A stretch of 64,000 bases of DNA from Caulobacter sp. CCH9-E1 (GCF_001556515.1 NZ_LSJA01000130.1:11581-75580), one strand, 5' to 3'; shown: positions 8,683 through 19,504, numbered from the stretch's first letter. The notes: generated by a model from the sequence alone, not told the origin. Numbers and translations: made by a program.

Positions 8683-11415
8683 TTAGGCCAGCGCGCCTTG
8701 GCCGGCGCTCGCGCCAGGCGGTTCACGATTCGACAGGCGGAGAATCTCGGTCACGAGGGCGGCCGGCGAAATCGGCTTGGCGGCGACCCCGTCCATGCCG
8801 GCGGCCTGGTAGGCGGCGCGCTGGTGGGCCATGACATTGGCGGTCAAGGCGATGATCGGGGCGCGCCCGGCCTCGCTTGGCAAGGCGCGGATTCGGCGCG
8901 CCGCCTCCAGGCCGTCCATGCCGGGCATCTGCACGTCCATCAGGATCAGGTCGAAAGCGCCGTCACGCGCCGCGGCGACGCCGGAGGCGCCGTCATCGGC
9001 CACCGAGACCGCCGCGCCCAGCTGCTCGAGGATGCGCCGGGCCACCAGCTGGTTCGTCGCATTGTCCTCGACCACCAGCACGCGCAGCCCCGCCAGCAGG
9101 TCCTCGGTCTCGCCCCCCGTCCCGATGGGGGCGACCGCCGGCGGCGCGGCGATGGTCAGGCTGAACGTCGAGCCGACGCCCGGCTTCGAAACCAGGGTGA
9201 TGTCGCCGCCCAGCATGCGCGCCAGGTTGCGGCTGATCGCCAGACCGAGGCCCGACCCGCCAAAGCGACGGGTGGTGCTGGCGTCGGCTTGCTGGAAACG
9301 GTCGAACAGCCGCGCCTGGGCCGCCAGCGGCACGCCAATGCCGGTGTCAATCACATCGAACACCAACCGCTGGTCGGTCGGCGCGCCCAGCCGCCGCACC
9401 CGCACGGTGACGGAGCCCTTCACGGTGAACTTCACCGCATTGCCGATCAGGTTGAACAGAGCCTGACGCACCCGGGTCGCGTCCGTCTCGATCCAGCCCA
9501 GGTTCTGGACGATGTCGAGCTCCAGCCGCAGCCCTTTTTCGGACGCCGGTCCGGCCAGCAGACGCACGACGCCGCGCGCCAGCTCGGCGGGATCGACCGC
9601 CTCGCGGTTCAGCTCAAGCCTCCCCGCCTCGATACGGGAGATGTCGATCACGTCGTCGAGCAGCGTCGACAGCATCTGGCCCGCGGCCAGGGCCTCGCCG
9701 AGCAGCTCGGCGTTTTCGCCATTGGGCAATTCGCGCCTGAGGACGTGCAGGACGCCGAGCACGCCGTTCATCGGGGTGCGGATCTCATGGCTCATATTGG
9801 CCAGGAACTGCGCCTTGGCCTCGCTGGCCGCCTGGGCCGCGCGCTCGGCGGCCATCAGGGCCAGTTCCGCCCGCTTGTGCTCGTCGATGTCCAGCACCAG
9901 GCCGAACGCCTTGCGCGGACGACCGCTGGGATCGCGCCGCACTTCGTGGAAGACGCGGATCCAGCGGGTCTCGCCCTCCGACGGCGACAGGCGCACGTCG
10001 TATTCGTGGGCGCCGCGGTCGCCCGACCTCTTCCACTGCGCGGCGGCCGCGTAGAGCCTGGCGCGATCTTCGGGGTGGAGCATCGGCCAGATGGCGTCGC
10101 GCACGTCCTCGTAGCCCACCCGACGGCCCATCATGCGATGGAACTCGGGCGAGCCCCAGAAGGTCTTGCGCTCGTGGTCGATCTCGTAGACGCCGGCCCG
10201 CGCCGCGCCCAGGGCGACCTTCAGCCGCCGCGCATTGATGCGAGCCTCCCGCCGCGCCGCCGCCAGGGCCGTCACGTCGTCCATGTAGGTGATGACGCCG
10301 ACGATCTCGCCGTTCACGTCGCGCCAGGGCCGCGCCTCCCAGCGCAGGCAGTGCTCGCCGCCCTCGGCGTCGAGCAGACGGTCCTCGCGGCGGGTCACGG
10401 TTTCGCCGGACAAGGCCCGGGCCACGCCGGCGACGAACCGGCGGCGGCCGCCGTGGGTCAGTTCGTCCAGCGACCTGCCGATCACGTCCTCCTCGGAGGC
10501 CTTGAAAATCTCGAGGAGCTTGGGGCTGACGAGGCGAAGACGCATGTCGACGTCGTAGACGCCCACCGCGAACGGCGCGTCCTCGATCAACCGGCGCGCG
10601 CGGCGTTCGCTCCAGATCGCCTTGTCGCGGCTGCGCGCCACGTCGGTGATGTTCTGCGAGATGCCCTTGAGCGCGTAGATGCCGCCCGGGCGCGGCTCGG
10701 TGCGGTAGGTGCTGCGGAAGGTCAGCCAGCGACCATGGTCGCCCCGCAGCCGGTACTCCATCGTTCCGCCCTCGCCCGTGGCGACGGCCCGTTTGAAGGC
10801 GTCGCTCACCTTGGCGCGCTGCTCGGGGGCGACACGTTCGAAGAACAGCGCGGTCGTGGCGATGTCGGCGGGCGTGAGGCCCAGCTGCGCCAGAGCGTCC
10901 GGGGTCCAGTCGACCTGGCCCGTTTCGGGCTCATAGGTCCAGACGCCGATCCCGGCGGCCTCGGCCAGCATCTCGCGCGTTCGCCGCGCGGTCTCCAGCT
11001 CGGTCCGGGCCTCCACGTCGCTGGAGACGTCGTGCATCAGCCCGATCATCTCGCCGTTGGGTCCAAGGCGGGAGCGGCCCTGCAGCCACACCGCGCGACC
11101 ATCCTTGCAGAGGAAGCGGACCTCGTTGATCGCCCAGCCCACGTCGCGCAGCCGGCGCGAGGAGCCGATCAGGTCGGCGTGGCTGTCAGGATGCACGAAC
11201 TGGATGGTGGGACGTCCCACCAGCTCGTCGGCGGACCAGCCGGTGAGCGTGGTCCAGGCGCCGTTCACGCGGACGAAGCGGCCTTCCGGCGAGACGATGG
11301 CGAAGAGGTCGCTGGCGTTGTCGAAGAACCAGCGCGCCGCCTCGCCCTCGTCAAACGACGAGGACGCTTGAGCCGTCGCACCGACACCCATTCCCTTGTT
11401 CGCCGGCTCCGGCAT
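8683..11415 (-). CDS. Hybrid sensor histidine kinase with four PAS domains and a receiver domain
   Basis: About 910 residues from the ATG at 11413-11415, chosen because ggggag lies eight bases upstream. Four PAS domains occupy about residues 25-135, 145-260, 270-395 and 405-525. They are followed by a HisKA domain with phosphorylated His in SHEIRTPMNG near 542 and an HATPase domain (N-box NLIGNAVKFT, G boxes DTGIGVP and GSGLGLAI). A C-terminal receiver has its Asp in LILMDVQMPGMDG near 826. No membrane segment is present, so it is a soluble sensor. No response regulator is adjacent, so it is an orphan. The ligand or cofactor of the PAS domains is not evident. Confidence 0.92.
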   Translation of the reverse strand: MPEPANKGMGVGATAQASSSFDEGEAARWFFDNASDLFAIVSPEGRFVRVNGAWTTLTGWSADELVGRPTIQFVHPDSHADLIGSSRRLRDVGWAINEVRFLCKDGRAVWLQGRSRLGPNGEMIGLMHDVSSDVEARTELETARRTREMLAEAAGIGVWTYEPETGQVDWTPDALAQLGLTPADIATTALFFERVAPEQRAKVSDAFKRAVATGEGGTMEYRLRGDHGRWLTFRSTYRTEPRPGGIYALKGISQNITDVARSRDKAIWSERRARRLIEDAPFAVGVYDVDMRLRLVSPKLLEIFKASEEDVIGRSLDELTHGGRRRFVAGVARALSGETVTRREDRLLDAEGGEHCLRWEARPWRDVNGEIVGVITYMDDVTALAAARREARINARRLKVALGAARAGVYEIDHERKTFWGSPEFHRMMGRRVGYEDVRDAIWPMLHPEDRARLYAAAAQWKRSGDRGAHEYDVRLSPSEGETRWIRVFHEVRRDPSGRPRKAFGLVLDIDEHKRAELALMAAERAAQAASEAKAQFLANMSHEIRTPMNGVLGVLHVLRRELPNGENAELLGEALAAGQMLSTLLDDVIDISRIEAGRLELNREAVDPAELARGVVRLLAGPASEKGLRLELDIVQNLGWIETDATRVRQALFNLIGNAVKFTVKGSVTVRVRRLGAPTDQRLVFDVIDTGIGVPLAAQARLFDRFQQADASTTRRFGGSGLGLAISRNLARMLGGDITLVSKPGVGSTFSLTIAAPPAVAPIGTGGETEDLLAGLRVLVVEDNATNQLVARRILEQLGAAVSVADDGASGVAAARDGAFDLILMDVQMPGMDGLEAARRIRALPSEAGRAPIIALTANVMAHQRAAYQAAGMDGVAAKPISPAALVTEILRLSNREPPGASAGQGALA

Positions 11416-11505
11416 CCAATCTCCCCAAGGTTTGGCGGATCGTGCGGCGCAACCGTAAACTTTAGGTTCGCGATACCGGCGTTCTCGCAACCCCGTCCGG
11501 TAAAA

Positions 11506-12189
11506 TCAGACCTCGGCCCATTGCCGCAGCAGGTTGTGATAGACGCCCGTCAGCGAGAGGATCCCCTCCTCGTCCTGACCGGTCTTCCGCGACAGACGCT
11601 GGATGGCGACGTCCATGTCCAGCAGCAGGCTGCGTTTGACGTCGTCGCGCACCAGGCTCTGGATCCAGAAGAAGCTGGCGACCCGCGCGCCGCGCGTGAC
11701 CGGCGTGACGTGGTGCAGGCTGGTGCTGGGATAGAGGATCGCGTCCCCCGCCCCCAGCTTGACGACATGGTCGCCATAGAGGTCGTTCACGACCAGCTCG
11801 CCGCCGTCATAGTCCTCCGGCTCGGCCAGGAAGAGCGTGCACGACAGATCGGTCCGCAGCTTCAGGCCGGTCACCGGATCGCGGCGGATCGAGTTGTCGA
11901 CATGGTCCCTGAAGCCCATGCCCTCGCCATAGCGGTTGAACATCGGCGACAGGATGGTGTGCGGCAGGGCGGCCGACACGAACAGCGGGTTGGTTTCCAG
12001 CGCCTGGACGATGATCGCCCCGACGTGCTTGGCCTCGGCGCTCTCCTGCGGCAGCTGCTCGTTGTTCTTGGCCATGGCGGCCTGGAAACCGGAGGTCACA
12101 TTGCCATCGACCCAGGGACCGGCGTCGAGGATCGCGCGGCACTCGGCGACCTGGGCCTTGGTCAGCACTTCGGGAATCTGCAGCATCAT
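11506..12189 (-). CDS. PKHD-type Fe(II)/2-oxoglutarate hydroxylase (PiuC-like)
   Basis: About 227 residues. The double-stranded beta-helix iron site is visible as HVDNS (His and Asp of the HxD motif) near residue 95, the distal His in [12 protein letters not shown] near 155 and the 2-oxoglutarate-binding Arg just after it (RGARVASFF). The [15 protein letters not shown] segment is typical of the PKHD/PiuC group. In other bacteria these genes are iron-regulated and sit beside catecholate siderophore receptors, as here. The biochemical substrate is unknown. I place the start at the ATG at 12187-12189, nine bases after an aatagga sequence; another ATG three codons upstream (12198) is possible. 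Confidence 0.88.
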   Translation of the reverse strand: MMLQIPEVLTKAQVAECRAILDAGPWVDGNVTSGFQAAMAKNNEQLPQESAEAKHVGAIIVQALETNPLFVSAALPHTILSPMFNRYGEGMGFRDHVDNSIRRDPVTGLKLRTDLSCTLFLAEPEDYDGGELVVNDLYGDHVVKLGAGDAILYPSTSLHHVTPVTRGARVASFFWIQSLVRDDVKRSLLLDMDVAIQRLSRKTGQDEEGILSLTGVYHNLLRQWAEV

Positions 12190-12269
12190 GAGCGACATCC
12201 TATTTGCGAACCATTCCTAGCTGGATCGGCCGACCTTTCCCTTGATCCGCATCAGATCATCGCCCGGAT

Positions 12270-12313
12270 CAAAAGGAAAAACGCCCCGGCCGACGAAAGC
12301 CGGACGGGGCGTT
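12270..12313 (-). terminator. Rho-independent terminator after the TonB receptor gene
   Basis: On the minus strand a GC-rich hairpin (AACGCCCCG paired with CGGGGCGTT) is followed by TTTTTCCTTTT. It lies 27 bases beyond the receptor stop and before the PiuC-like gene. The hydroxylase therefore either depends on read-through or has its own promoter. Confidence 0.85.
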
Positions 12314-12339
12314 GGGGTGAAGCACCTACAAGGGGAGGA

Positions 12340-14646
12340 TCAGTACTTCACGTTGAGGGTCAGGATGGCCTGACGACCCGGCGCCGGATCGGCGTGGTGC
12401 ACGCCATTGGTCCGCAGGATATAGCGCTCGTCCGTCAGGTTCTGGACGTTGAGCTGCAGGTTGGCCTTGTCGCTCAGCTTCCACGAGGCGAACGCGTCGT
12501 AGCGGGTGTACGACGGCGCGAAGACCTTGTTGGTCCCGCCGCCGGCGCCGCCCTGATTGCCGCCGAACATCTTCGACACGTAGTAGAGGCCACCGCCCAG
12601 CGATAGCTGCGGCAGGACGCGGTAGGTCGTGAACAGGCTGACCGTGTTCTTGGGCGTGTTGGCCAGCGGATCGCCGATGTTGACGCTGGTGTAGGGGCCC
12701 TTCACCAGTTCGCTGTCCATGTAGGTATAGCCGCCGAACACTTGCCAGGCGCGGGTCACATAGCCCGAGACGCCGAGCTCGACGCCCTGCACGCGCACTT
12801 CGCCGGCCTGGGCGACCTCGGTCGCGCTGAGCGCGATCTGGGCGTTCTTGCGCTCGGTGCGGAACACCGCGCCCGACAGCGCCAGCTTGTCATTGAAGAC
12901 GTTCCACTTGGCGCCGGCCTCGATGCTGGTGGTGTCCTCGGGGTCCAGCACGACCTGGGCCGGGGTGGCGGCGGTGTTCTGGTCGCCGCCGGCGATGTTC
13001 GGCGGCGTCGAGGAGGTGGCGTACGAGACGTACAGGCTGCTCGACGGCGTCGGCTTGTAGTTCAGGCCGATCTGATAGTTGACGAAATCCCAGCCGCCCT
13101 TGGGCAGGTTCGTATAGGTCACGCCCGTCACGACGCCGTTGGCGCTGGTGGCCGCGGCGTTGACGCCCTGGGTCGAATAGTCGTCGTAGCGGACGCCGAT
13201 GTTGAGCAGCAGCTTGTCGGTCAGGTCGATCGTGTCGAAGGCGTAGATCGAGCCGTTGCGGGTCTTGGAGGTCGAAAGCGGGCCGCGGTTGATCACGCCG
13301 GTCCAGGCGTCGCCCGGATTGGGCGCGTAGAGTCGCGTGCAGTCGCCCATTCCCGCGCCGGTGAAGCCGGCCGGGCAGGCCGAGCCCGCCGTGGTGAAGA
13401 TCACGTAGGAGGCGTTGTCGTTGACTTCGCGCGACAGCTCGACGCCGATGTTGAAGCGGTTCTTCAGGCCGGCCAGCAGGAACTTGCCGGTCAGGTCGGT
13501 CACGAAGGCGGTGGTCGTGGTCTCGTTCCAGCGCGACTTGGTCCCGCGCTTCATCCACCACTCGCCGGCCACGAACTGGGCCGCGCCGCCGTCGCCCGGA
13601 TTGGTGACCAGATAGTCGTTCCGCGTCTTGCCGTAGCGGACCACCTGACGGATCGCGAGGTCATCGTTGATCTCATGACGGACCGCGACCGTGGCGATAT
13701 CGGCCTTGGTCTTCATCCAGTCGCGCTCCAGGCCGTAGTAGGCGTCGCGCGAGACGTCCAGGATGCCGCTGGCCGGGCGCGCGCGGCTGTCCGTGCCGGC
13801 GACGCCCCAGGTGCGCTTGGAGGCCAGCGGGATGCCGTAGTCCGGATCCTGGTCGGTATCGAGGTGATAGTAGCTCAGCGTCGCCTGGGTGTCGGTGTCG
13901 ATGCCGAAGGCCAGCGAGGGGGCGACGCCCCAGCGCTTGAACGAGACGCTGTCGCGGCCAGAAACGTCGCCGCCGGTCGCCATCAGGTTCAAGCGGAAGG
14001 CCGCGTTCTTGGCGAAGGCGTAGTTGCCGTCGGCGGTGACGCGATAATACTGGTCCGTGCCGGCGGCGGCCGAGCCGCCCACGAAGCTGTCGGCCTTGGG
14101 GGTCTTGGACGACAGGTTGATGCTGCCGCCGCCCGAACCGCGGCCGCTATAGACCGAGTCCGGCCCCTTGATCACTTCGACCTGTTCGAGGTTGAACACT
14201 TCGCGCGTCTGACCGCCCGTGTCGCGCACGCCGTCCACGAAGACATTGTTGCCCGAGCTCTGGCCGCGGATGAACGGACGATCGGCCAGCGGCTGGCCGC
14301 CCTCGCCCGCGCCGAAGGTGATGCCGGGCGAGGTGCGCAGGATATCCTGCAGCGAGGTCGCGGCGGTCTGCTCGATGATCGTGGAGGGAATGACCGTCAC
14401 CGACCGCGGCGTGTCCAGCAGCGGCGCGGTGAACTTGCTCGACGACGGATCGGCCACGCGCTTGGCGTCGATCTTCACCGACGAAACCTCGGTGCTGTCG
14501 GCGGGCGCGGTGGCGATCGGGGCGGCGTCGCGCTCGGCGGCGCTAGCGGCCTGGGTCAGGCTCAGGCCCGCGAGGCCGGCGACGGCGGCGGCGCCCAGGG
14601 CGCGACGAGGCCGGCTCGCAATGCCGGCGAAGGTCGGTTTACGCAT
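12340..14646 (-). CDS. TonB-dependent catecholate siderophore receptor (Fiu-like)
   Basis: 768 residues. The signal peptide ends near QAASAAERD (about residue 38), followed by a TonB-box-like TEVSSVKI. The plug domain is recognised from LQDILRTSPGITFGAGEGG, FIRGQSSGNNVFVDGVRDTGG and VEVIKGPDSVYSGRGSGGGSINL. A 22-strand barrel ends in the aromatic-terminal strand AILTLNVKY. The plug sequence is closest to the Fiu/FhuE group of ferric-siderophore receptors, though the exact ligand cannot be read. It is upstream of the PiuC-like gene on the same strand, and a Fur-box-like site lies about 80 bases before the start, which implies induction in low iron. Confidence 0.92.
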   Translation of the reverse strand: MRKPTFAGIASRPRRALGAAAVAGLAGLSLTQAASAAERDAAPIATAPADSTEVSSVKIDAKRVADPSSSKFTAPLLDTPRSVTVIPSTIIEQTAATSLQDILRTSPGITFGAGEGGQPLADRPFIRGQSSGNNVFVDGVRDTGGQTREVFNLEQVEVIKGPDSVYSGRGSGGGSINLSSKTPKADSFVGGSAAAGTDQYYRVTADGNYAFAKNAAFRLNLMATGGDVSGRDSVSFKRWGVAPSLAFGIDTDTQATLSYYHLDTDQDPDYGIPLASKRTWGVAGTDSRARPASGILDVSRDAYYGLERDWMKTKADIATVAVRHEINDDLAIRQVVRYGKTRNDYLVTNPGDGGAAQFVAGEWWMKRGTKSRWNETTTTAFVTDLTGKFLLAGLKNRFNIGVELSREVNDNASYVIFTTAGSACPAGFTGAGMGDCTRLYAPNPGDAWTGVINRGPLSTSKTRNGSIYAFDTIDLTDKLLLNIGVRYDDYSTQGVNAAATSANGVVTGVTYTNLPKGGWDFVNYQIGLNYKPTPSSSLYVSYATSSTPPNIAGGDQNTAATPAQVVLDPEDTTSIEAGAKWNVFNDKLALSGAVFRTERKNAQIALSATEVAQAGEVRVQGVELGVSGYVTRAWQVFGGYTYMDSELVKGPYTSVNIGDPLANTPKNTVSLFTTYRVLPQLSLGGGLYYVSKMFGGNQGGAGGGTNKVFAPSYTRYDAFASWKLSDKANLQLNVQNLTDERYILRTNGVHHADPAPGRQAILTLNVKY

Positions 14647-14723
14647 CTTGATCTTGTCCCCAGAGGGCGCTCACTCGCCCTTCCTGAAATTGCGAGGCGT
14701 TATTAGCGACCTTGAGACGCAGT

Positions 14724-14744
14724 CGCAATGATAATCGTTCGCAG
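14724..14744. promoter_or_regulatory. Putative Fur box upstream of the TonB receptor
   Basis: The sequence tcgcaatgataatcgttcgc is an imperfect palindrome. It contains the AATGATAAT core of the Fur consensus followed by ATCGTT-type right half bases. It sits in the divergent promoter region between the receptor (minus) and RNase T2 (plus). fur itself is in this window at 39467-39874. The assignment rests on motif similarity alone. Confidence 0.7.
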
Positions 14745-14837
14745 CTGCGCGAGAGGCCCAAAAACCTTGGCTTCAGGGGTTTGCTTGACGGCGACGACGG
14801 CCCGCGCTTCCTATCGCCCCTCCATTTGGAGTTGCTT

Positions 14838-15539
14838 ATGAAATCCGTCGTCGTCGCCGCCGCATTCCTGGCCCTGGCAAGCGGCGCCCAGGCCTCCAAC
14901 CTGAAGTCGTGCGCGGTCCCCGTGGCGGTGACGCCGGCCCCGTCGGAAGTTCCGCCGCCGAACGAGATCCACACGGACGTGCCGACCGCCGCCTATCTGC
15001 TGGCGCTGTTCTGGTCGCCGGAGTCGTGCCGCGCCAACATCCCGGAATCGGACAAGGCCATCCAGTGCCAGGCCAACAACTTCGGCTTCACGGTGCATGG
15101 CCTGTGGCCGAACGGGCCCGACAAGGTCCATCCCCGCTACTGCCGCCCCAGCCCGCCGATGAGCCCGGCCACCGTGAAGGCCAATCTGTGCATGACGCCT
15201 TCGCCCTGGCTGCTGCAGCACGAATGGCAGGCGCACGGGACCTGCAAGTGGGACACGCCCGAGGCCTATTTCAAGAAAGCCCGCAAGATCCGCGAGAAGC
15301 TGGACGTCCCGGACCTCGATCCCGGCGCGGACGGCGTCATGACGGCGGGCGAGATCCGCAAGGCGTTCCTCGAGCGTAACCGCAAGCTCGCGCCGGAGGA
15401 CCTCAATGTCCGGGTCAAGGACGGGCGGCTGACCGAGGTCTGGGTCTGCATGGACCTGAAGTTCAAGTGGGCCGCCTGCCGAGGCGGCAACGGCGCGCCG
15501 GACATGGCGGTCGTCAAGGTGACGCCAAAACGGGGGTAG
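14838..15539 (+). CDS. Secreted ribonuclease T2 family protein
   Basis: 233 residues with a Sec signal peptide (cleavage near SGAQAS, residue 20). Both catalytic segments are intact: CAS I FTVHGLWPN with His87 and CAS II HEWQAHGTC with His128, Glu129 and His133. The cysteines nearby fit the conserved disulfides. RNase T2 enzymes cut single-stranded RNA through 2',3'-cyclic phosphates in the periplasm or outside the cell. An unusual acidic loop at residues 161-172 (D-x-G-x-D-G-x-M-x-x-x-E) looks like an EF-hand calcium loop. The ATG was chosen because it begins the signal peptide and is preceded by ggag. Confidence 0.9.
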   Translation: MKSVVVAAAFLALASGAQASNLKSCAVPVAVTPAPSEVPPPNEIHTDVPTAAYLLALFWSPESCRANIPESDKAIQCQANNFGFTVHGLWPNGPDKVHPRYCRPSPPMSPATVKANLCMTPSPWLLQHEWQAHGTCKWDTPEAYFKKARKIREKLDVPDLDPGADGVMTAGEIRKAFLERNRKLAPEDLNVRVKDGRLTEVWVCMDLKFKWAACRGGNGAPDMAVVKVTPKRG

Positions 15540-15540
15540 A

Positions 15541-15664
15541 GTCCTTCTCCCCTTGTGGGAGAAGGTGTCGCTGGAAGCGACGGATGAGGGGTCGCGCCGA
15601 CCATTCCCGAGCGCCCCTCACCCGACCCGCTTCGCGGGCCACCCTCTCCCGCGTGGGGAGAGGG
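15541..15664. repeat. Double-hairpin intergenic repeat, copy 1
   Basis: Left half: a hairpin built on CTTCTCCC/GGGAGAAG, then a second stem GTCGCT..AGCGAC and a GATGAGGGG box. After a variable spacer the order is mirrored: CCCCTCACCC, a stem CCCGCTTCGCGGG, then CCCTCTCCC/GGGGAGAGGG. It follows the RNase T2 stop by a few bases and fills the convergent gap to the hydrolase. Related copies are at 21319-21450, 39337-39456 and 44347-44508. Confidence 0.88.
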
Positions 15665-15678
15665 AAGGTTCGCCAGCC

Positions 15679-16515
15679 CTACCCCTCGATGAAGGCCAGC
15701 AGGTCGCGGTTGATCGTTTCCGCCTCCGTGGTGGCCATGCCGTGCGGGAAGCCGGGATAGGTGATCAGCTTGCCGTTCTTGACCAGCTTGATGGCCAGTT
15801 CGGCGCTGTCGGCGATCGGCACGATCTGGTCGTCCTCGCCGTGCAGGATCAGCACCGGGACGTCGATGGCCTTCAAGTCGTCGGTGAAGTCCGTTTCCGA
15901 GAAGGCGGTGATGCAGTCGTAGTGGGCCTTGGCCCCGCCCATCATGCCCTGGCGCCACCAGTTCTCGACCGTGGCCGGCGAGACCTTCGCGCCTTCGCGG
16001 TTGAAGCCGTAGAACGGCCCGGCCGCGACGTCGTGGAAGAACTGGGCGCGGTTGGCCAGCAGGGCGGCGCGGAAGCCGTCGAACACCTCCATCGGCAGGC
16101 CGCCCGGATTGGCCTCGGTCTTCAGCATGATCGGCGGCACCGCGCCGATCAGCACCGCCTTGGCGACCCGGCCGGGCTCGGCGCGAGCGACGTAGCGGGC
16201 GACCTCGCCGCCGCCGGTCGAGTGGCCGATGTGGACCGCGTTCTTGAGGTCCAGATGCTTGGCCAGGGCGATGACGTCGGCGGCATAGGTGTCCATCTCG
16301 TTGCCGGTGTCGGTCTGGCTGGATCGGCCGTGGCCGCGGCGGTCATGGGCGATGACCCGATAGCCCTTCAGCAGGAAGAACACCATCTGGGCGTCCCAGT
16401 CGTCCGACGACAGGGGCCAGCCGTGGTGGAAGACGACCGGCTGCGCGTCCTTGGAACCCCAGTCCTTGAAGAAGATCTGCGCGCCGTCGTTGGTGGTGAA
16501 GAAGCCGCTGCTCAT
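15679..16515 (-). CDS. Alpha/beta hydrolase (non-heme haloperoxidase/esterase-like)
   Basis: 278 residues with a complete catalytic triad. The nucleophile is in GHSTGGG (about residue 99), the acid in [10 protein letters not shown] near 227 and the His in [11 protein letters not shown] near 258. The [11 protein letters not shown] and [10 protein letters not shown] segments are typical of the chloroperoxidase/arylesterase group. True halogenating activity is doubtful for this family; esterase or perhydrolase activity is more likely. I chose the second ATG (16513-16515) because the gaggga ribosome-binding site is nine bases before it, whereas the ATG three codons earlier abuts that site directly. 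It is divergent from the small membrane protein gene at 16715. Confidence 0.85.
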   Translation of the reverse strand: MSSGFFTTNDGAQIFFKDWGSKDAQPVVFHHGWPLSSDDWDAQMVFFLLKGYRVIAHDRRGHGRSSQTDTGNEMDTYAADVIALAKHLDLKNAVHIGHSTGGGEVARYVARAEPGRVAKAVLIGAVPPIMLKTEANPGGLPMEVFDGFRAALLANRAQFFHDVAAGPFYGFNREGAKVSPATVENWWRQGMMGGAKAHYDCITAFSETDFTDDLKAIDVPVLILHGEDDQIVPIADSAELAIKLVKNGKLITYPGFPHGMATTEAETINRDLLAFIEG

Positions 16516-16602
16516 GTCCGTCATTCCCTCTGCTGGAAGGCCGCGTTGGCCCGTCCCGTTGTGCCGATGAGGAGAGAATGCCGGAGCGGCATGGCCCACG
16601 AT

Positions 16603-16632
16603 ACGGAAATGATTGAAATCTATTGTTTCCGT
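16603..16632. promoter_or_regulatory. Inverted repeat, putative operator in a divergent promoter
   Basis: Seven-base perfect arms ACGGAAA and TTTCCGT surround a 16-base AT-rich centre in an otherwise GC-rich region, between the hydrolase and the small membrane protein gene. The AT-richness and symmetry suggest a promoter with a dimeric regulator site. No regulator gene is adjacent. Confidence 0.5.
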
Positions 16633-16714
16633 TTTGAGCCCATTAAGCGCACGCTTGACGGGTATATGACATAGAGCGCCAACTATGGCTGCGCTCGCAT
16701 CCAGGGGAGGGAGC

Positions 16715-17080
16715 ATGTCGGAAAAGCCGGACCTTGAGCTCGCCAAGATACTTCTAACCACCACCGGCGCCATGTGGGGCTTTTATGGCGCCACCCTCAT
16801 CGCGCTGATGAAGTCTTTCGTTGTCGACAAGATCCAACCGCCGCGAGGCGTGGGGATCGCCGTGAAGGCCTCGGTCGCCTTATTCATCGCCGTGAATTTC
16901 GTGGCGATTGCTCTCTTCCAGAGCGCTTCGGGGCTGTTGCTCGCAAAGCTACTCCATCCAGTCATGGGGTGCTGGACCGGAATGATTGGCGTCGCCGTCG
17001 CGGCGCTTCTCATAGGTCACCTGGGCCTCGGGATCGCCGCTTACCTGGCCCTCGCCTACGCCTTCAAAACCACATCGTGA
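16715..17080 (+). CDS. Small inner-membrane protein of unknown function
   Basis: 121 residues from the ATG at 16715, which has an excellent ggggaggg ribosome-binding site; an earlier in-frame ATG at 16685 lacks one. I do not recognise a family. Three or four hydrophobic helices are visible: [16 protein letters not shown] near residue 16, [16 protein letters not shown] near 55, [13 protein letters not shown] near 90 and [12 protein letters not shown] at the C-terminus. The N-terminus is short and charged. It has no obvious transport or enzymatic motif and is followed by a strong terminator. Confidence 0.72.
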   Translation: MSEKPDLELAKILLTTTGAMWGFYGATLIALMKSFVVDKIQPPRGVGIAVKASVALFIAVNFVAIALFQSASGLLLAKLLHPVMGCWTGMIGVAVAALLIGHLGLGIAAYLALAYAFKTTS

Positions 17081-17088
17081 AACGCAAA

Positions 17089-17122
17089 GCGGGCGGCCCC
17101 TTTCGGAGCCGCCCGCCTTTAT
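17089..17122 (+). terminator. Rho-independent terminator between convergent genes
   Basis: Nine-base stem GCGGGCGGC/GCCGCCCGC with a ten-base loop, followed by CTTTATT on the plus strand. It lies just after the small membrane protein stop. Read on the minus strand it follows pnp by about 35 bases and has a weaker T-rich tail, so it may serve both genes. Confidence 0.8.
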
Positions 17123-17155
17123 TCGCTTCGGAAGGACCGATCGCTTTCTGAAGGC

Positions 17156-19297
<2,142 letters not shown>

Positions 19298-19460
19298 TTT
19301 TCTTCTTTCGGTTCCCGCGGGCGGATTCCCGTCGGGGGCGGACAGGGGCGGACGGCTAACGGAAGCCGGCCCGATGATCCTCATCCAGTGTGACAGGCGG
19401 GTTTGAGGACGTGAACCCTCGGACAAAGAACAGCCCGGTTGGAGCGGGCGTCCCACGGAA

Positions 19461-19490
19461 CCTGGCGTACGGCCTGTCTCGGCCGCCAGG
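19461..19490 (-). promoter_or_regulatory. Hairpin in the rpsO-pnp leader
   Basis: CCTGGCG and GGCC on one side pair with GGCC and GCCAGG on the other around a TGTCTC loop. It is in the 5' leader of pnp, the place where enterobacterial pnp mRNA is cut by RNase III and autoregulated by PNPase. The function here is inferred by analogy only. Confidence 0.5.
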
Positions 19491-19504
19491 CCCCAAATAC
19501 GCGA

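Noticed and set aside
8647..12606. Very long plus-strand open frame (over 1300 codons) opposite the hybrid kinase and hydroxylase
   Set aside because: It is antisense to two clearly real genes and has no recognisable domain; long antisense frames are expected at this GC content.
12742..14706. Plus-strand frame of about 650 codons opposite the TonB receptor
   Set aside because: The receptor on the other strand has a signal peptide, plug and barrel end; the antisense product has no domain.
15541..15664. CRISPR array
   Set aside because: The repeats are few, far apart, inverted and hairpin-forming, with no regular spacers and no cas genes.
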